Assembly (NCBI GenBank): GCA_030041045.1
Contig: JASHOQ010000003.1
Coordinates: forward strand, 52,542-116,541
Reading direction: 5' to 3'
DNA: 64,000 nt
From: Acidobacteriaceae bacterium
GTDB taxonomy: Bacteria; Acidobacteriota; Terriglobia; Terriglobales; Acidobacteriaceae
This document shows, one piece after another, positions 41,102 to 50,112 of this stretch (its first letter is position 1; every line of letters begins with the position of its first letter). The notes beneath the pieces were generated by a model. It did no database searches and had not been told where the DNA came from. It worked only from the letters and a program-made list of their open reading frames with translations. Position numbers and translations under genes: made by a program.

Positions 41102-43537
41102 CTATTCTTCGCGCAGCAGGATCATCGGATCGACGGAAAGAGCGCGGCGTGCGGGGACGGATGCGGCCGCGAGCCCCAGCAGCAGCATGGTGGCAACCAC
41201 GCCGCCCAGCACCAGAGGGTCTTTGGGCGTGGCCTGATAGACGATGTACGAGAGCAGCTTCGACGCTAACATCCCCAGCACGATTCCCGCAACGGACCCG
41301 CCGGCGAGCAGGCGAAACACGCGCCCCAGGGCTGCGCGCAGCACCTCCTGCCGCCTGGCGCCGAGCGCCACGCGAATCCCCAGCTCACGCATTCTCTTGC
41401 TCACCACGTACGAGGCCATGCCGAAGATGCCCGTAACCGCCAGCAGCGCGCCCAGCAGCCCCAGCACGCCCAGCGCCACCGTGGCCACGCGCGAGGGGAA
41501 CAGCGCCCAGCTCAGCTCCTGGTCCCAGGTCTCCACGCGCTCCGGCAATCCCGGCTCCAGCCCGCGCAGCGCCCGGCGCACCGCCGCCGCGACCTCCTCT
41601 TCATCGCGCTGGGAACGCACCACCAGCCACACGCCTCCGGACGGCTGCTGCAGGAACGAGTAGAACATCGCCGGCTGCTGATCTTCGGTCAGCGATTCAT
41701 ATTTCCCGTTCTCCACCACGCCCACCACTTCGACGCGCGTGCCGCTCCAGATCTTGTAGCTTCTGCCGATCGCGTTATCGACCGACCCGAAAATCTTCCG
41801 TGCAAACTCGCGGTTCACTACCGCCACCAGCGGAGCGCCCTTGGCGTCGTCCATGGTAAACGTGCGCCCGGCCAGCATCGCCGTCTCTGCCGCTTTGAAA
41901 TAATCCGGCGAAACGTTGAACTGCTGCGCGTCGGCCCGGCAGTTCGTTTCCCGGAAGTCCGTGTCGCGGTCGTAGAAGACGCACGAGTCATTTCCCCCTG
42001 CGGTCAGCGGCAGCCGGTCGGCATAGCCTACCGCCGTCACGCCGGGAATATCGGCCGCGGCGGTCAGCATCTCCTTCTCCACCGTCTGTTGCTCGTCGCC
42101 GGTAATGCCGGCCATGCCCAGTTCCGCCACGCCCAGCGTGGCACCCCGCGGCTCGAATCCGAAGTTGCTGTTGAGCGAGCGCACCAGCCCCCGCACCGCC
42201 ACCAGCGAAGAGGTCACCAGCACCGCGCAAATGGCAATCTGCCCCACCAGCAGCACATCGCGCACCGTGAACCGCCGCATGCCCCAGGTGAGCGAACCGC
42301 TGCGGATGATCTGCCAGGGATCGGCGCGCAACACCTGCCGCACGGGAACCACCCCGAAAAGGAATCCGCTGACCAGCGCCAAGGCCAGCGCCAACGCGTA
42401 AGTGTTCATGTCCGGATTCACAGGGATGTTGATGGGGATCATCGGAATCGGATTCCAGGCGCTCAGCCAGCGCAGAATCGCCACGCCGCCGAACAGCCCC
42501 AGCGCACCGCCCGCGAGCGAGACCAGCACCGCCTCAGTGAGCAGTTGCCGCACCACCAGCCCCCGCCGCGAGCCCAGCGCCATGCGCACGGCAATCTCCC
42601 GCGAGCGGTCCGCCGTCCGCGCAGCAAACAGGCTGCCCAGGTTAGCGCAGGCTGCCAGAAGGATCAGCCCAGCCAGCAGCATCAGGCCGGTCATGAACGC
42701 CCGCGCCGGACGCCTGAAATAATCGCCCACCAGGCCCGGCTGCGCCAGGTCGAAATTCAATCCCGAGTCATCTTTCGGATAGGTGGCGGCCAGCGACGCC
42801 GCAATCGTGTTCAGGTCGGCCGCGGCCCGCTCGGCCGTCACCCCCGGCTGCAAATGCCCCACGATCCAGGTGAAGTGCGTGCCTCGCGCGTGCAGGGGAT
42901 TCCATCCCGTGTTGATCAGGGGCATGTCGACGATGGGCACAAAGAACGCGGGCGCGAAAAACAGCTCCGTGCCGCGAAACTCCGGTGGGCCTACGCCGAG
43001 AATGGTGAAGTTATGCTCGTTCACCTGCACCGTGCGTCCCACCACGTGCGGGTCGCCGTCAAAATGGCTCTTCCAGTACGCGTAGGTCAGCACGATGTAG
43101 GGAACGCTCGCATCACCGTGCTCATCGGCGGTGCTGAAAAAGCGCCCCAGGTACGGGTGGATTTCCAGGGTGTCAAAATAATTCCCGCTCACCGCATACG
43201 GCCAGGCCGCCGACGGGGTCCCGCCGCCGGTATTCACGCCCACCGCGCCGATGATGTCGTAGGTTGCCAGCGAGACGAAAGACCGGTTGCGGTCGCGCAG
43301 GTCCAGGTAATCGGGATACGACTGCGACGGCGACGGCTTCCCGTCGTTCCAGACCCGCTGCAGCATGAAGAGGCTCTGCGCCTGCGGCGCGTTCAGCGGG
43401 TGCAGGACCAGCGCATTCAGCACGCTGAAGACAATGGCATTGGCGCCAATCCCCAGCGCCAGCGTCAGCACCGCCGTGAGGGCAAACCCCGGCGACTTGC
43501 GCAGTCGCCGCACCGCGTATCGAGTGTCGTTGAACAC
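41102..43537 (-). CDS. Orphan ABC permease with duplicated MacB/FtsX domains (ADOP)
   Basis: The 811-residue membrane protein contains two MacB-type periplasmic domains and two FtsX-like permease units. TM1 is followed by a periplasmic domain, then three helices (LMLLAGLILLAACANLGSLF), then the same order again ending MLLLGLAAASVPARRAL. The N-terminus YAVRRLRKSPGFALTAVLTL is typical of the acidobacterial duplicated orphan permeases. No ATPase gene is adjacent, as usual for this group. I chose the GTG at 43537 because AGAGGAG precedes it by 7 nt; an in-frame start at 43582 lacks such a site. The transported substrate is unknown. Confidence 0.92.
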   Translation of the reverse strand: MFNDTRYAVRRLRKSPGFALTAVLTLALGIGANAIVFSVLNALVLHPLNAPQAQSLFMLQRVWNDGKPSPSQSYPDYLDLRDRNRSFVSLATYDIIGAVGVNTGGGTPSAAWPYAVSGNYFDTLEIHPYLGRFFSTADEHGDASVPYIVLTYAYWKSHFDGDPHVVGRTVQVNEHNFTILGVGPPEFRGTELFFAPAFFVPIVDMPLINTGWNPLHARGTHFTWIVGHLQPGVTAERAAADLNTIAASLAATYPKDDSGLNFDLAQPGLVGDYFRRPARAFMTGLMLLAGLILLAACANLGSLFAARTADRSREIAVRMALGSRRGLVVRQLLTEAVLVSLAGGALGLFGGVAILRWLSAWNPIPMIPINIPVNPDMNTYALALALALVSGFLFGVVPVRQVLRADPWQIIRSGSLTWGMRRFTVRDVLLVGQIAICAVLVTSSLVAVRGLVRSLNSNFGFEPRGATLGVAELGMAGITGDEQQTVEKEMLTAAADIPGVTAVGYADRLPLTAGGNDSCVFYDRDTDFRETNCRADAQQFNVSPDYFKAAETAMLAGRTFTMDDAKGAPLVAVVNREFARKIFGSVDNAIGRSYKIWSGTRVEVVGVVENGKYESLTEDQQPAMFYSFLQQPSGGVWLVVRSQRDEEEVAAAVRRALRGLEPGLPERVETWDQELSWALFPSRVATVALGVLGLLGALLAVTGIFGMASYVVSKRMRELGIRVALGARRQEVLRAALGRVFRLLAGGSVAGIVLGMLASKLLSYIVYQATPKDPLVLGGVVATMLLLGLAAASVPARRALSVDPMILLREE

Positions 43538-43610
43538 GCCAATGCTCCTCTGACGGAAACTCCCGACATCCCTTTCCTGCAAGCGATACGCCAGTCAGTT
43601 CAACCTGAAA

Positions 43611-43745
43611 CAAAAGGACTTACCCGGTGCAAGTCGCTGGCTGAATGTCCCAAATTGACGTCTCCTGTCCGGAATCGAACACAGGCCGCTCCCGGAAACT
43701 TAGGGAGTCGCCCTTTGCATTGAAAAGCAAAAGCAAGTCCTTTTG
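43611..43745. repeat. Inverted-repeat-bounded 135-bp segment
   Basis: CAAAAGGACTT (43611-43621) and AAGTCCTTTTG (43735-43745) are perfect 11-bp inverted repeats around 113 bp without a convincing gene. They lie in the 455-bp gap (43538-43992) upstream of the ADOP gene. The segment could be a small mobile-element remnant or a long-stem regulatory structure. I see nothing else in the gap. Confidence 0.5.
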
Positions 43746-43992
43746 ACAGGGTCGCGGGAATAGGGCAGCCAAACCCTCCCTTACCAGGGATGGTGCAACT
43801 CCCGAGTTGCCGGTGATTCGACCGGGGCGCCTGCTGCGCTGCGTGGAGGTTGTGGCGGATTGCCTCGGCATCGCCATTTTCATCAGGCGCAGTGGATGGC
43901 GATTCGCGTTTTCGGTCGCGGTCGTCCATTCGTCCAATCGTTGTCGTCCAATCTTTGCAAACCTCTGCGCGAACGGGTTCGGCCTCACAACA

Positions 43993-45228
43993 TTACCGGT
44001 CACTACTCCATATGGCGCGAATCGTTTCTTCGTCATCAAGGCCATCGGGAACAGCGGCGCTGGGCCGATTTGCGGAGTACCACCGGCGGCGATTGAGCGG
44101 AGAGGTTTCCGTCCGGCCGCCTGGCATCTCAAGATAACCATCCGGATCTGTCTTTTTCACCCACTGCCAGGAGTAGCGAAGCCATTGGCTGCGGTACTCC
44201 TGACTCTGGTTGGCAAACCAGCTGATCTCGTCGTATCCCCAGACCCAGTCTTCGCCCTGTCCTGCTTCGCCGGGATGACTGCTCACACCGTAGTTATCAA
44301 ATTCCACAAGATAGGGCAGATGAGCGCACTTCCAACCGCTGTAGGTTCGCCCGCCCTTGCTGCGGAGGAAGATGCTGTCACGATAACCGACCTGCAAAAC
44401 CGACTCCTGCGGATGGTCGGGGACTTCCTTGATTCTCAAGGGGAACGCGTGAAAGTCAAGAAGCAACTGCCGGTCACGCACCAGGCCGCCGCTGGGGACG
44501 TGCGCATTGCACAACACCATACCGCGCCGCGCATGTTGTTTGGCGTAATCGCGCGCCAAGCCAAAGATCCGCGCATAGTGATCGAGATGGGGATCGCTAT
44601 GATCCATAATCTCGACCTGACCCCAATGAATTCCCTCAAACCCGAGGTCAATATAGGAGGCAGCCAGAAAGTAGAACCAAAGCTGGGTTTCGGGTTGGCT
44701 TACATCGGGAACGCCGCCCGTTGTGCCCCACGAGCGCGTGCGCTTTTCGGGGGGATAGAGGATGGCCTCATAACGGAAATTGCGCTTCTCCACCGGCATA
44801 CCGAGCGCGATAAAGGCCCAGTCGGGCACGGATAGCTGTTCCACCTGTGGAGTCACAATCTCGAAGATGCATGCTTCGAAAATCCTGTCTGTGTCCGCTG
44901 CGAGCGCCTGCTGAACCAACTGACGGGCGCGCGCGAAATTGCCGAGAAGCCAAGCCTCGCCGCCCCACAGGCAGAGGCTGCGCGCGATGTACTTTGCCCC
45001 GAGGTTACCGAGCATGCGGAGGTTGTCGTCGAAGTCGCCGCGGCGACTCAGCAGGTTCTCCATGCAGATCGCGCGGGAGAGATAGTTACCCAGCACTTCG
45101 CGCGAGATGGTTCCATTGAAGTTGTAAGGACGCTGGTCTTGCCACAAAGAGGAGCCTGAGATTGCTTTATCGGCCATCGTGGCCGCGGTTGCGGCAAGAG
45201 ACGACTTAAGAAAATTGCGCCGACGCAT
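43993..45228 (-). CDS. Tat-exported protein of unknown function
   Basis: The 411-residue protein starts MRRRNFLKSSLAATAATMA, a twin-arginine signal, so it is exported folded. The body has aromatic-rich alpha/beta segments such as GFEGIHWGQVEIMDH, YARIFGLARDYAKQHARRG and DSIFLRSKGGRTYSGWK, resembling a TIM-barrel glycoside-hydrolase layout, but I cannot name a family. Acidic residues at barrel-strand ends (HWGQVEIMD) are candidate catalytic groups. GGAGG lies 4 nt before the ATG at 45228. The gene and its flanks look less G+C-rich than neighbours, suggesting acquisition. Confidence 0.72.
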   Translation of the reverse strand: MRRRNFLKSSLAATAATMADKAISGSSLWQDQRPYNFNGTISREVLGNYLSRAICMENLLSRRGDFDDNLRMLGNLGAKYIARSLCLWGGEAWLLGNFARARQLVQQALAADTDRIFEACIFEIVTPQVEQLSVPDWAFIALGMPVEKRNFRYEAILYPPEKRTRSWGTTGGVPDVSQPETQLWFYFLAASYIDLGFEGIHWGQVEIMDHSDPHLDHYARIFGLARDYAKQHARRGMVLCNAHVPSGGLVRDRQLLLDFHAFPLRIKEVPDHPQESVLQVGYRDSIFLRSKGGRTYSGWKCAHLPYLVEFDNYGVSSHPGEAGQGEDWVWGYDEISWFANQSQEYRSQWLRYSWQWVKKTDPDGYLEMPGGRTETSPLNRRRWYSANRPSAAVPDGLDDEETIRAIWSSDR

Positions 45229-45561
45229 TGAGCCTCCGGAGCGAAACACGCGCTCGCTGACCCAATTGATCACTCTAAGGAAAGGCTTCCCATTTTAGAT
45301 GAGGATACAACGCCGATTCCAGGAGCATCGACGCCCATCCGTCAGTACCGTCAGCGCGCGAAAATGTCCGCTTTCAAGAGCAAATGAAGTGTCTGGTTGT
45401 TCATGGTCAGCCATAGCAATGGCGGTGGGAAAGTGGGAAACCCGTGGAGTTTGCAGGATCCTTCATGGCACCGCCCACCGGCGTCGCCGAGGTGGAAGAG
45501 AAGCCATCTCGACGGCCGTCAAAAAGTCTACGTGGATTCCGAAAATGCTCTAATCCCGTAA
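45229..45561. other. 333-bp gap without a recognisable gene
   Basis: The segment between the Tat-protein gene and yggX is relatively A+T-rich. It contains no frame with a ribosome-binding site, no tRNA and no clear terminator. It probably carries the promoter of the Tat-protein gene. Confidence 0.5.
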
Positions 45562-45834
45562 TCAATGCGTGGGCGGAACATACTCCTGCGGCAGCGCGGT
45601 GCCGGAGCCGAAGAAGAATTCCTCCATCTGCTCGACGAGAAACTGCTGCGCCTGGGGTGTCCAGGGCTGCAGGCGATATTCGTTCAGGAGCATTTTCTGA
45701 CGGTCAATCCACTCGCTCCACGCCGCCTTGGAAACATTCTTATAGATTTTCTGGCCGAACTCGGAATCGAAGGGCGGTTCGTCGAGACCCTCCATCTCCT
45801 TTTTGTAGCGAACGCAAAAAACCGTGTGCGCCAT
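45562..45834 (-). CDS. yggX: YggX-family Fe(II)-trafficking protein
   Basis: The 90-residue protein matches YggX throughout: VFCVRYKKEMEGLDEPPF with the conserved Cys near the N-terminus, GQKIYKNVSKAAWSEW, then LNEYRL and FLVEQMEEFFFG. YggX protects iron-sulfur clusters and DNA from oxidative damage. I chose the ATG at 45834, with GGGGAGC upstream; an upstream in-frame ATG adds a non-homologous Pro-rich stretch. Confidence 0.96.
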   Translation of the reverse strand: MAHTVFCVRYKKEMEGLDEPPFDSEFGQKIYKNVSKAAWSEWIDRQKMLLNEYRLQPWTPQAQQFLVEQMEEFFFGSGTALPQEYVPPTH

Positions 45835-46105
45835 CGAAAAGCTCCCCGAAACCATTGTAGGGGATGCGGCAGGACGAAAGCACGGCGGCCGAGCGGCCGG
45901 CGGCATGGCGCCGGCGCAAGACGTTCATCCATGGAGCGTTACGAGCGCGTGAGTGTGAGAGAAAATCCGGCTTGACAACCCTCCGCTGGCGGGTTATTCC
46001 TTGGTGCCAAGCATCTCGCTCCATTTGCGCGTATCACCGGGCCCATTCCAACGATTTTCCCCTGCGAGCGAGCCGTCGCCGATTCCGGCCTGAAAGGAGC
46101 TCTCC

Positions 46106-46501
46106 GTGTCGTCCAATCCGCAGGTTCCACCGCCCCCGCCCCAGGCAGGCCAGTCCGGCCTGAGCGATAGCGCCGCCGGCGCGATTGCCTACCTCACCAT
46201 CGTTCCGGCGATTATCTTCCTCCTGGTGGATCCCTACAACAAGAACTCCTTTGTGCGCTTCCACTCCTTCCAGTGCCTCTTTCTCTGCGCAGTTGCGATT
46301 GTGGTGGACATCGCCTTCGGCATCTTGCTCGCCATCGCCACCATGATCTTTCCCATGATGTTCCTGGGCGCCTTTCTCTGGCCGCTGCTGATGCTCTTCT
46401 GGCTGGGCGTGGTGATCTTGTGCATCGTCAAGGCTTCACAGGGTGCGCGGTTTCAGCTTCCATTGATCGGACCCTTCGCCGCCAAGCAGGCGGGCGCGTA
46501 G
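46106..46501 (+). CDS. DUF4870-like membrane protein
   Basis: The start is GTG at 46106 with AAAGGAGC upstream. The 131-residue protein has a Pro-rich cytoplasmic N-terminus, then about four hydrophobic helices with the pattern GAIAYLTIVPAIIFLLVDPY and NSFVRFHSFQCLFLCAVAI. This is the DUF4870/TIM44-like small membrane family of unknown role. It converges with rnr, only 4 nt apart. Confidence 0.85.
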   Translation: MSSNPQVPPPPPQAGQSGLSDSAAGAIAYLTIVPAIIFLLVDPYNKNSFVRFHSFQCLFLCAVAIVVDIAFGILLAIATMIFPMMFLGAFLWPLLMLFWLGVVILCIVKASQGARFQLPLIGPFAAKQAGA

Positions 46502-46505
46502 AGAC

Positions 46506-49163
46506 TTAGCGCCTGCGGTCTCTTCTGCCTCTCGCCTTGTGCCTCCGGCCTTGAGGCGCGGGTGGCGGCGCGTCGGCGCGTTTGTTCTTCTTCGCCTTTT
46601 TCGGGGATGAAGCCGCTCTCTTGCCAGTGAGCAGAATCTCTTCTTCCACCAGCGCAAACTGCAGCTTGCGCTCCTGCGCCAGGATGCGGTCGAGGATCAC
46701 CTCGACGCGATCGCCTGCGCGGAAACGCCGTCCCCAGCGCTCGCCCACGATCTCATGCGTGCTCTCGCGGAAGACGAAGCGGTCGCCGCGCAATGTGTCG
46801 ATGGGTACGAGGCCTTCGACAAAAAGGTCAGTCAACTCGACAAAGAGGCCGAATTTCGTGGGGTTGAGCACCAGCGCGGCGAACTCGTCGCCTACGCGGT
46901 CCTGCATGAAACGGACCTTTTTCCATTCCACCAGCTCGCGCTCGGCTTCGGCGGCGCGGCGCTCGGTCTGGCTGCACTCCTCGGCGATCAGGGCGAGCTC
47001 GGCTTCGGGGATGGGCGGCTCGATCACCCAAGCATTCGCCTTCCCAGGTCTCAAAATCGAGACCTGGGGCACCCAAATATTCTGGTGCGGGTGCGCCTCC
47101 TTCGGACGCGTCCACGGCGAGCTGTGCCGGCCTTCGGGCACGCGGCCGATACCGCTCACGCCCGCGCGCAGCAGCGCCTTGGTGATGCGGTGCACGATGA
47201 GATCGGGATAGCGGCGGATGGGCGAGGTGAAGTGGGTGTACGTGGGCGCGGCCAGCGCAAAGTGGCCCTCGTTGATCTCGGAGTAGCGCGCCTGCTTGAG
47301 CGAGCGCAGCATGAGGTAATTCAAAATCCGCTCCTCGGGTTTGCCCTCGAGCCGCGCGGCGAGCTTCTGATACATCTTCGGGGTGACGGCGATCTCTTCG
47401 GCAATCTCGTGGCGGCGCGCGTGCGCGCCGGTGCCGCGCGCTTCGCGGCGTTCTGCGCGGGTCTGTACGCTTTTCACGGGAAGCGGTCCCAGGCCGAGAG
47501 AATACCCGAAGCTCAAGGCGATCTCTTCGAATTCGATCACGCGCCGCGCTTCGGGCTTCTCGTGGATGCGGTAGATGGAGGGCACGCCCAGGTCTTCGAG
47601 CCACGTGGCCACGCACTCATTGGCCGCAAGCATGAACTCTTCGATGAGCCGGTTGGCCCAGGTGCGCTCGGCGCGGGTGATGCCGCGCATTTGCCCCGTC
47701 TCGTCGAACTCGATCACCGGCTCGGGCAGGTCGAAATCAATCGACCCGCGCTGCTCGCGGCGCCGATTCATCAGCACGGCGAGTCTCTTCATGCGCTCGA
47801 AGTGCGGCACGAGCTCTGCGTAGTGCTTCCGCACTTCTGCGTCCTGGTCAAGGATTTGACTCACTGCCGTATAGGTCATGCGCGCGGCGGAGCGGATGAC
47901 GCCTTCGACGATCTCGAAGCTCTCGATGCGGCCGGTTGCATCGAGTTGCATCAGGCAGCTCAGAACCAGGCGGTCTTCGTTGGGCCGAAGGCTGCAGATG
48001 TCCGTCGAAAGCTCGAGCGGCAGCATGGGAATGGCGCGATCGGGAAAGTAGACGCTCGTGCCGCGCAGGCGCGCTTCGAGATCGAGTGCAGAATCCGCGC
48101 GCACGTATTCGGCCACATCGGCAATGTGCACCTGCAATTCGAATCCGCCGTCGCCGCGGTCGCGGACGAGGACGGCATCGTCGAAGTCGCGCGCGGTTTC
48201 GCCGTCGATGGTCACGATGGGCAGGTCGCGGAAGTCACGGCGCCGCGCGGCTTCGGCGGCATCGAGATGGGCCACGGCGCGGGCTTCGGCCAGCACTTCT
48301 TCTGGAAACACGCGCGGGAGCTGGTGCTTACGGATCATCATTTCCACATCGACGCCGAAATCGTCAGGGCGGCCGAGAATCTCGATGACGCGGCCCGTGG
48401 GTGGACGCGTGGCCGTGGGCCAGCTCGTGACCTCGACATCAACAACCAGGCCCTCCAGATGGTCATGCGCGGCTGCTTTTGCTTCCGCGCCCAGCACGCG
48501 ATGTGCAGAGGCCGCGTCCTCGTTTTGTGGATGCTCCGCGCCGAAGGGAATAAGGATCGGCTGTGTCATGCGCTCATCGAAAGGGATCACGGTATTGCCC
48601 TGGGCGCGCCCGGTTCGTGCATAACGAAATGTTCCGACCACGGTCGTGTTGCGGCGCGTGAGCAAGCGCGCGATCCGTCCCTGGCGCCGGCCGTCGCGCT
48701 TGGGAGGATCAAGCTCCACCAGCACCTGGTCGCCCTGCATGGCGCCGTTGATCTCGTCCGGCGGGATGAAAACATCCTCGCCGGTTTCCTGGGTTGCGGC
48801 CCGGCGCGCACCTGCAGCAGCGCGGCTTTGAGTGGGATGGGGCCGCACGAAGCCGAAGCCGTCGCGATGGAGATCGAGCCGGCCCGCGACGACGTTGTCG
48901 CTACGCCCCTCACGAAAATTGCCGCGCACGTCCACTGCGCCCGCCGCCGTTCCCTTGCTTGAGCCCGCTACCTGGCTCGGCAGCGACCACATCTCGCGGT
49001 GGAGCGTGACGAGCCTGCCCGCCGCGGTGAGCCGCGCCAGCTGCTCGAGCAGCAAGCGCCGCTCGCGCCCGCCGCCCAGGCCCAGCTCGCGCACCAGTTG
49101 CTTGTATCCGGCTTTGCCGCCCGGTGAGCGGGCAATGCGCGCGAGGAGTTCGCGATCGGTCAT
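46506..49163 (-). CDS. rnr: Ribonuclease R
   Basis: RNase R is a 3'-5' exoribonuclease that degrades structured RNA. The 885-residue protein has an N-terminal helix-turn-helix (MTDRELLARIARSPGGKAGY), cold-shock domains (GRLDLHRDGFGFVRP), the RNB catalytic domain with TIDGETARDFDDAV and FTSPIRRYPDLIVHR, a C-terminal S1 domain (NPTKFGLFVELTD) and a basic tail (KKAKKNKRADAP). Between the RNB end and S1, an extra stretch of about 30 residues is encoded by DNA carrying a perfect hairpin (47043-47068), suggesting an in-frame repeat insertion. A 735-codon frame opposite it is a shadow. Confidence 0.96.
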   Translation of the reverse strand: MTDRELLARIARSPGGKAGYKQLVRELGLGGGRERRLLLEQLARLTAAGRLVTLHREMWSLPSQVAGSSKGTAAGAVDVRGNFREGRSDNVVAGRLDLHRDGFGFVRPHPTQSRAAAGARRAATQETGEDVFIPPDEINGAMQGDQVLVELDPPKRDGRRQGRIARLLTRRNTTVVGTFRYARTGRAQGNTVIPFDERMTQPILIPFGAEHPQNEDAASAHRVLGAEAKAAAHDHLEGLVVDVEVTSWPTATRPPTGRVIEILGRPDDFGVDVEMMIRKHQLPRVFPEEVLAEARAVAHLDAAEAARRRDFRDLPIVTIDGETARDFDDAVLVRDRGDGGFELQVHIADVAEYVRADSALDLEARLRGTSVYFPDRAIPMLPLELSTDICSLRPNEDRLVLSCLMQLDATGRIESFEIVEGVIRSAARMTYTAVSQILDQDAEVRKHYAELVPHFERMKRLAVLMNRRREQRGSIDFDLPEPVIEFDETGQMRGITRAERTWANRLIEEFMLAANECVATWLEDLGVPSIYRIHEKPEARRVIEFEEIALSFGYSLGLGPLPVKSVQTRAERREARGTGAHARRHEIAEEIAVTPKMYQKLAARLEGKPEERILNYLMLRSLKQARYSEINEGHFALAAPTYTHFTSPIRRYPDLIVHRITKALLRAGVSGIGRVPEGRHSSPWTRPKEAHPHQNIWVPQVSILRPGKANAWVIEPPIPEAELALIAEECSQTERRAAEAERELVEWKKVRFMQDRVGDEFAALVLNPTKFGLFVELTDLFVEGLVPIDTLRGDRFVFRESTHEIVGERWGRRFRAGDRVEVILDRILAQERKLQFALVEEEILLTGKRAASSPKKAKKNKRADAPPPAPQGRRHKARGRRDRRR
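47043..47068. repeat. Perfect hairpin repeat inside the rnr coding sequence
   Basis: CCCAGGTCTC (47043-47052) and GAGACCTGGG (47059-47068) are perfect 10-bp complements around AAAATC. On the rnr strand it encodes part of the non-family insert PQVSILRPGKANAW. The sequence resembles a dispersed repeat I recall from acidobacterial genomes (GAGACCTGGGGCACCC). Confidence 0.7.
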
Positions 49164-49521
49164 GGTTCAAGGGTAGGGCATCGGCGCGGCGAGGCGAAGG
49201 TGGTATCTTTTCGTCCCATGCGCTGGGGAGGGGGCAGTAAAGTGGGCGGCGGCGCGAAGGGCCGGCCGCACCGTTTTTGGAGCAGTGGAGTTGAGACGTT
49301 ACCAATGGGGTCGCCCGCCGGCCGCATTCAGGCTAAAATACAGGCACACTCCAATCTTGGTGAAAGAACCTGGATGGAATACACTCTTTTCCGAGGCCGC
49401 TGCCAGGCTGGCGTGAGGCAAGCCGGACGGCGGTCCGCACTCTTATTTTGAGAGATCAGGCCACTGGCCTACGCCTTGGCAATCCCCTCCAGTCCCTTGT
49501 GGGACAGAAAAGGAAACCGTC
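49164..49521. other. Divergent promoter region between rnr and bactofilin genes
   Basis: A 358-bp stretch without a convincing gene. TAAAAT near 49333 could be a -10 box for the bactofilin gene, but no good -35 accompanies it. The short frames here have no ribosome-binding site. Confidence 0.4.
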
Positions 49522-50019
49522 TTGAGCGCAATGTGGAAACCCAGCCAGACCGGACCGATCAACACCGTACCCACTCCCGAACCGCCGCGGGCCAATCCGC
49601 AGCCCACGCCGGTGGAAAGTCCAGCCCGGCCGCAGGCTGTGTCCGGCGAGCAAGCGACCATCGGGAAGGGGTTATACATCAAGGGCGAGATCACCGGATC
49701 AGAGTCTCTCTATATCGACGGCAAGGTGGAAGGCAGCCTGAACTTGCCGGGCAATCGCGTCACTGTGGGCCGCAACGGCCAGGTGTCGGCCAACATCAGC
49801 GCGCGCGAGATCGTGGTGCTGGGCAAGGTGAAAGGCAACGTCACGGCCACGGATCGCGTGGACATCCGCGCCGAGGGCTCGTTGAACGGCGACGTAGCCG
49901 CAGCGCGCATCAGCATTGAAGACGGCGCGTTCTTCAAGGGCGGCATCGATATCCGCAAGCCTGATGCGAAATCCGCCGCGCCGGTGGTCGTGCCGGAGCC
50001 GGCGAAGGCTACGGCCTAG
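49522..50019 (+). CDS. Bactofilin
   Basis: Bactofilins polymerise into cytoskeletal filaments that help shape cells or position enzymes. The 165-residue protein has a Pro-rich N-terminal tail, then the right-handed beta-helix domain with repeats of hydrophobic and Gly residues (YIKGEITGSESLYIDGKVEG, then NLPGNRVTVGRNGQV). The final tail is Pro/Ala-rich. A TTG at 49522 with AGGA 7 nt upstream fits better than the ATG at 49531. No M23 peptidase, a frequent partner, is beside it, but murJ is the neighbour. Confidence 0.93.
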   Translation: MSAMWKPSQTGPINTVPTPEPPRANPQPTPVESPARPQAVSGEQATIGKGLYIKGEITGSESLYIDGKVEGSLNLPGNRVTVGRNGQVSANISAREIVVLGKVKGNVTATDRVDIRAEGSLNGDVAAARISIEDGAFFKGGIDIRKPDAKSAAPVVVPEPAKATA

Positions 50020-50112
50020 CCCACGCCGGGCCCTCCGCTGGTTCGCGAGCGCTCCCGTCCGCGGGGGCGCACGTCTTGCCCTGTCCGTCTTGCCTGGCAA
50101 AAACCATCGTGC

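Noticed and set aside
43640..43680. tRNA-like T-arm (GTTCGATTCC on the minus strand) upstream of the ADOP gene
   Set aside because: The flanking stems do not pair and no acceptor, D or anticodon arm can be drawn.
42089..43723. A 544-codon plus-strand frame opposite the ADOP permease
   Set aside because: The product is Arg/His/Gln-rich without domains; the opposite strand encodes a complete permease with a strong ribosome-binding site.
46755..48962. A 735-codon open frame on the plus strand opposite rnr
   Set aside because: It is a G+C-driven shadow of rnr. The product is Arg/Gly/His-rich with no domain, whereas the minus strand reads as RNase R throughout.
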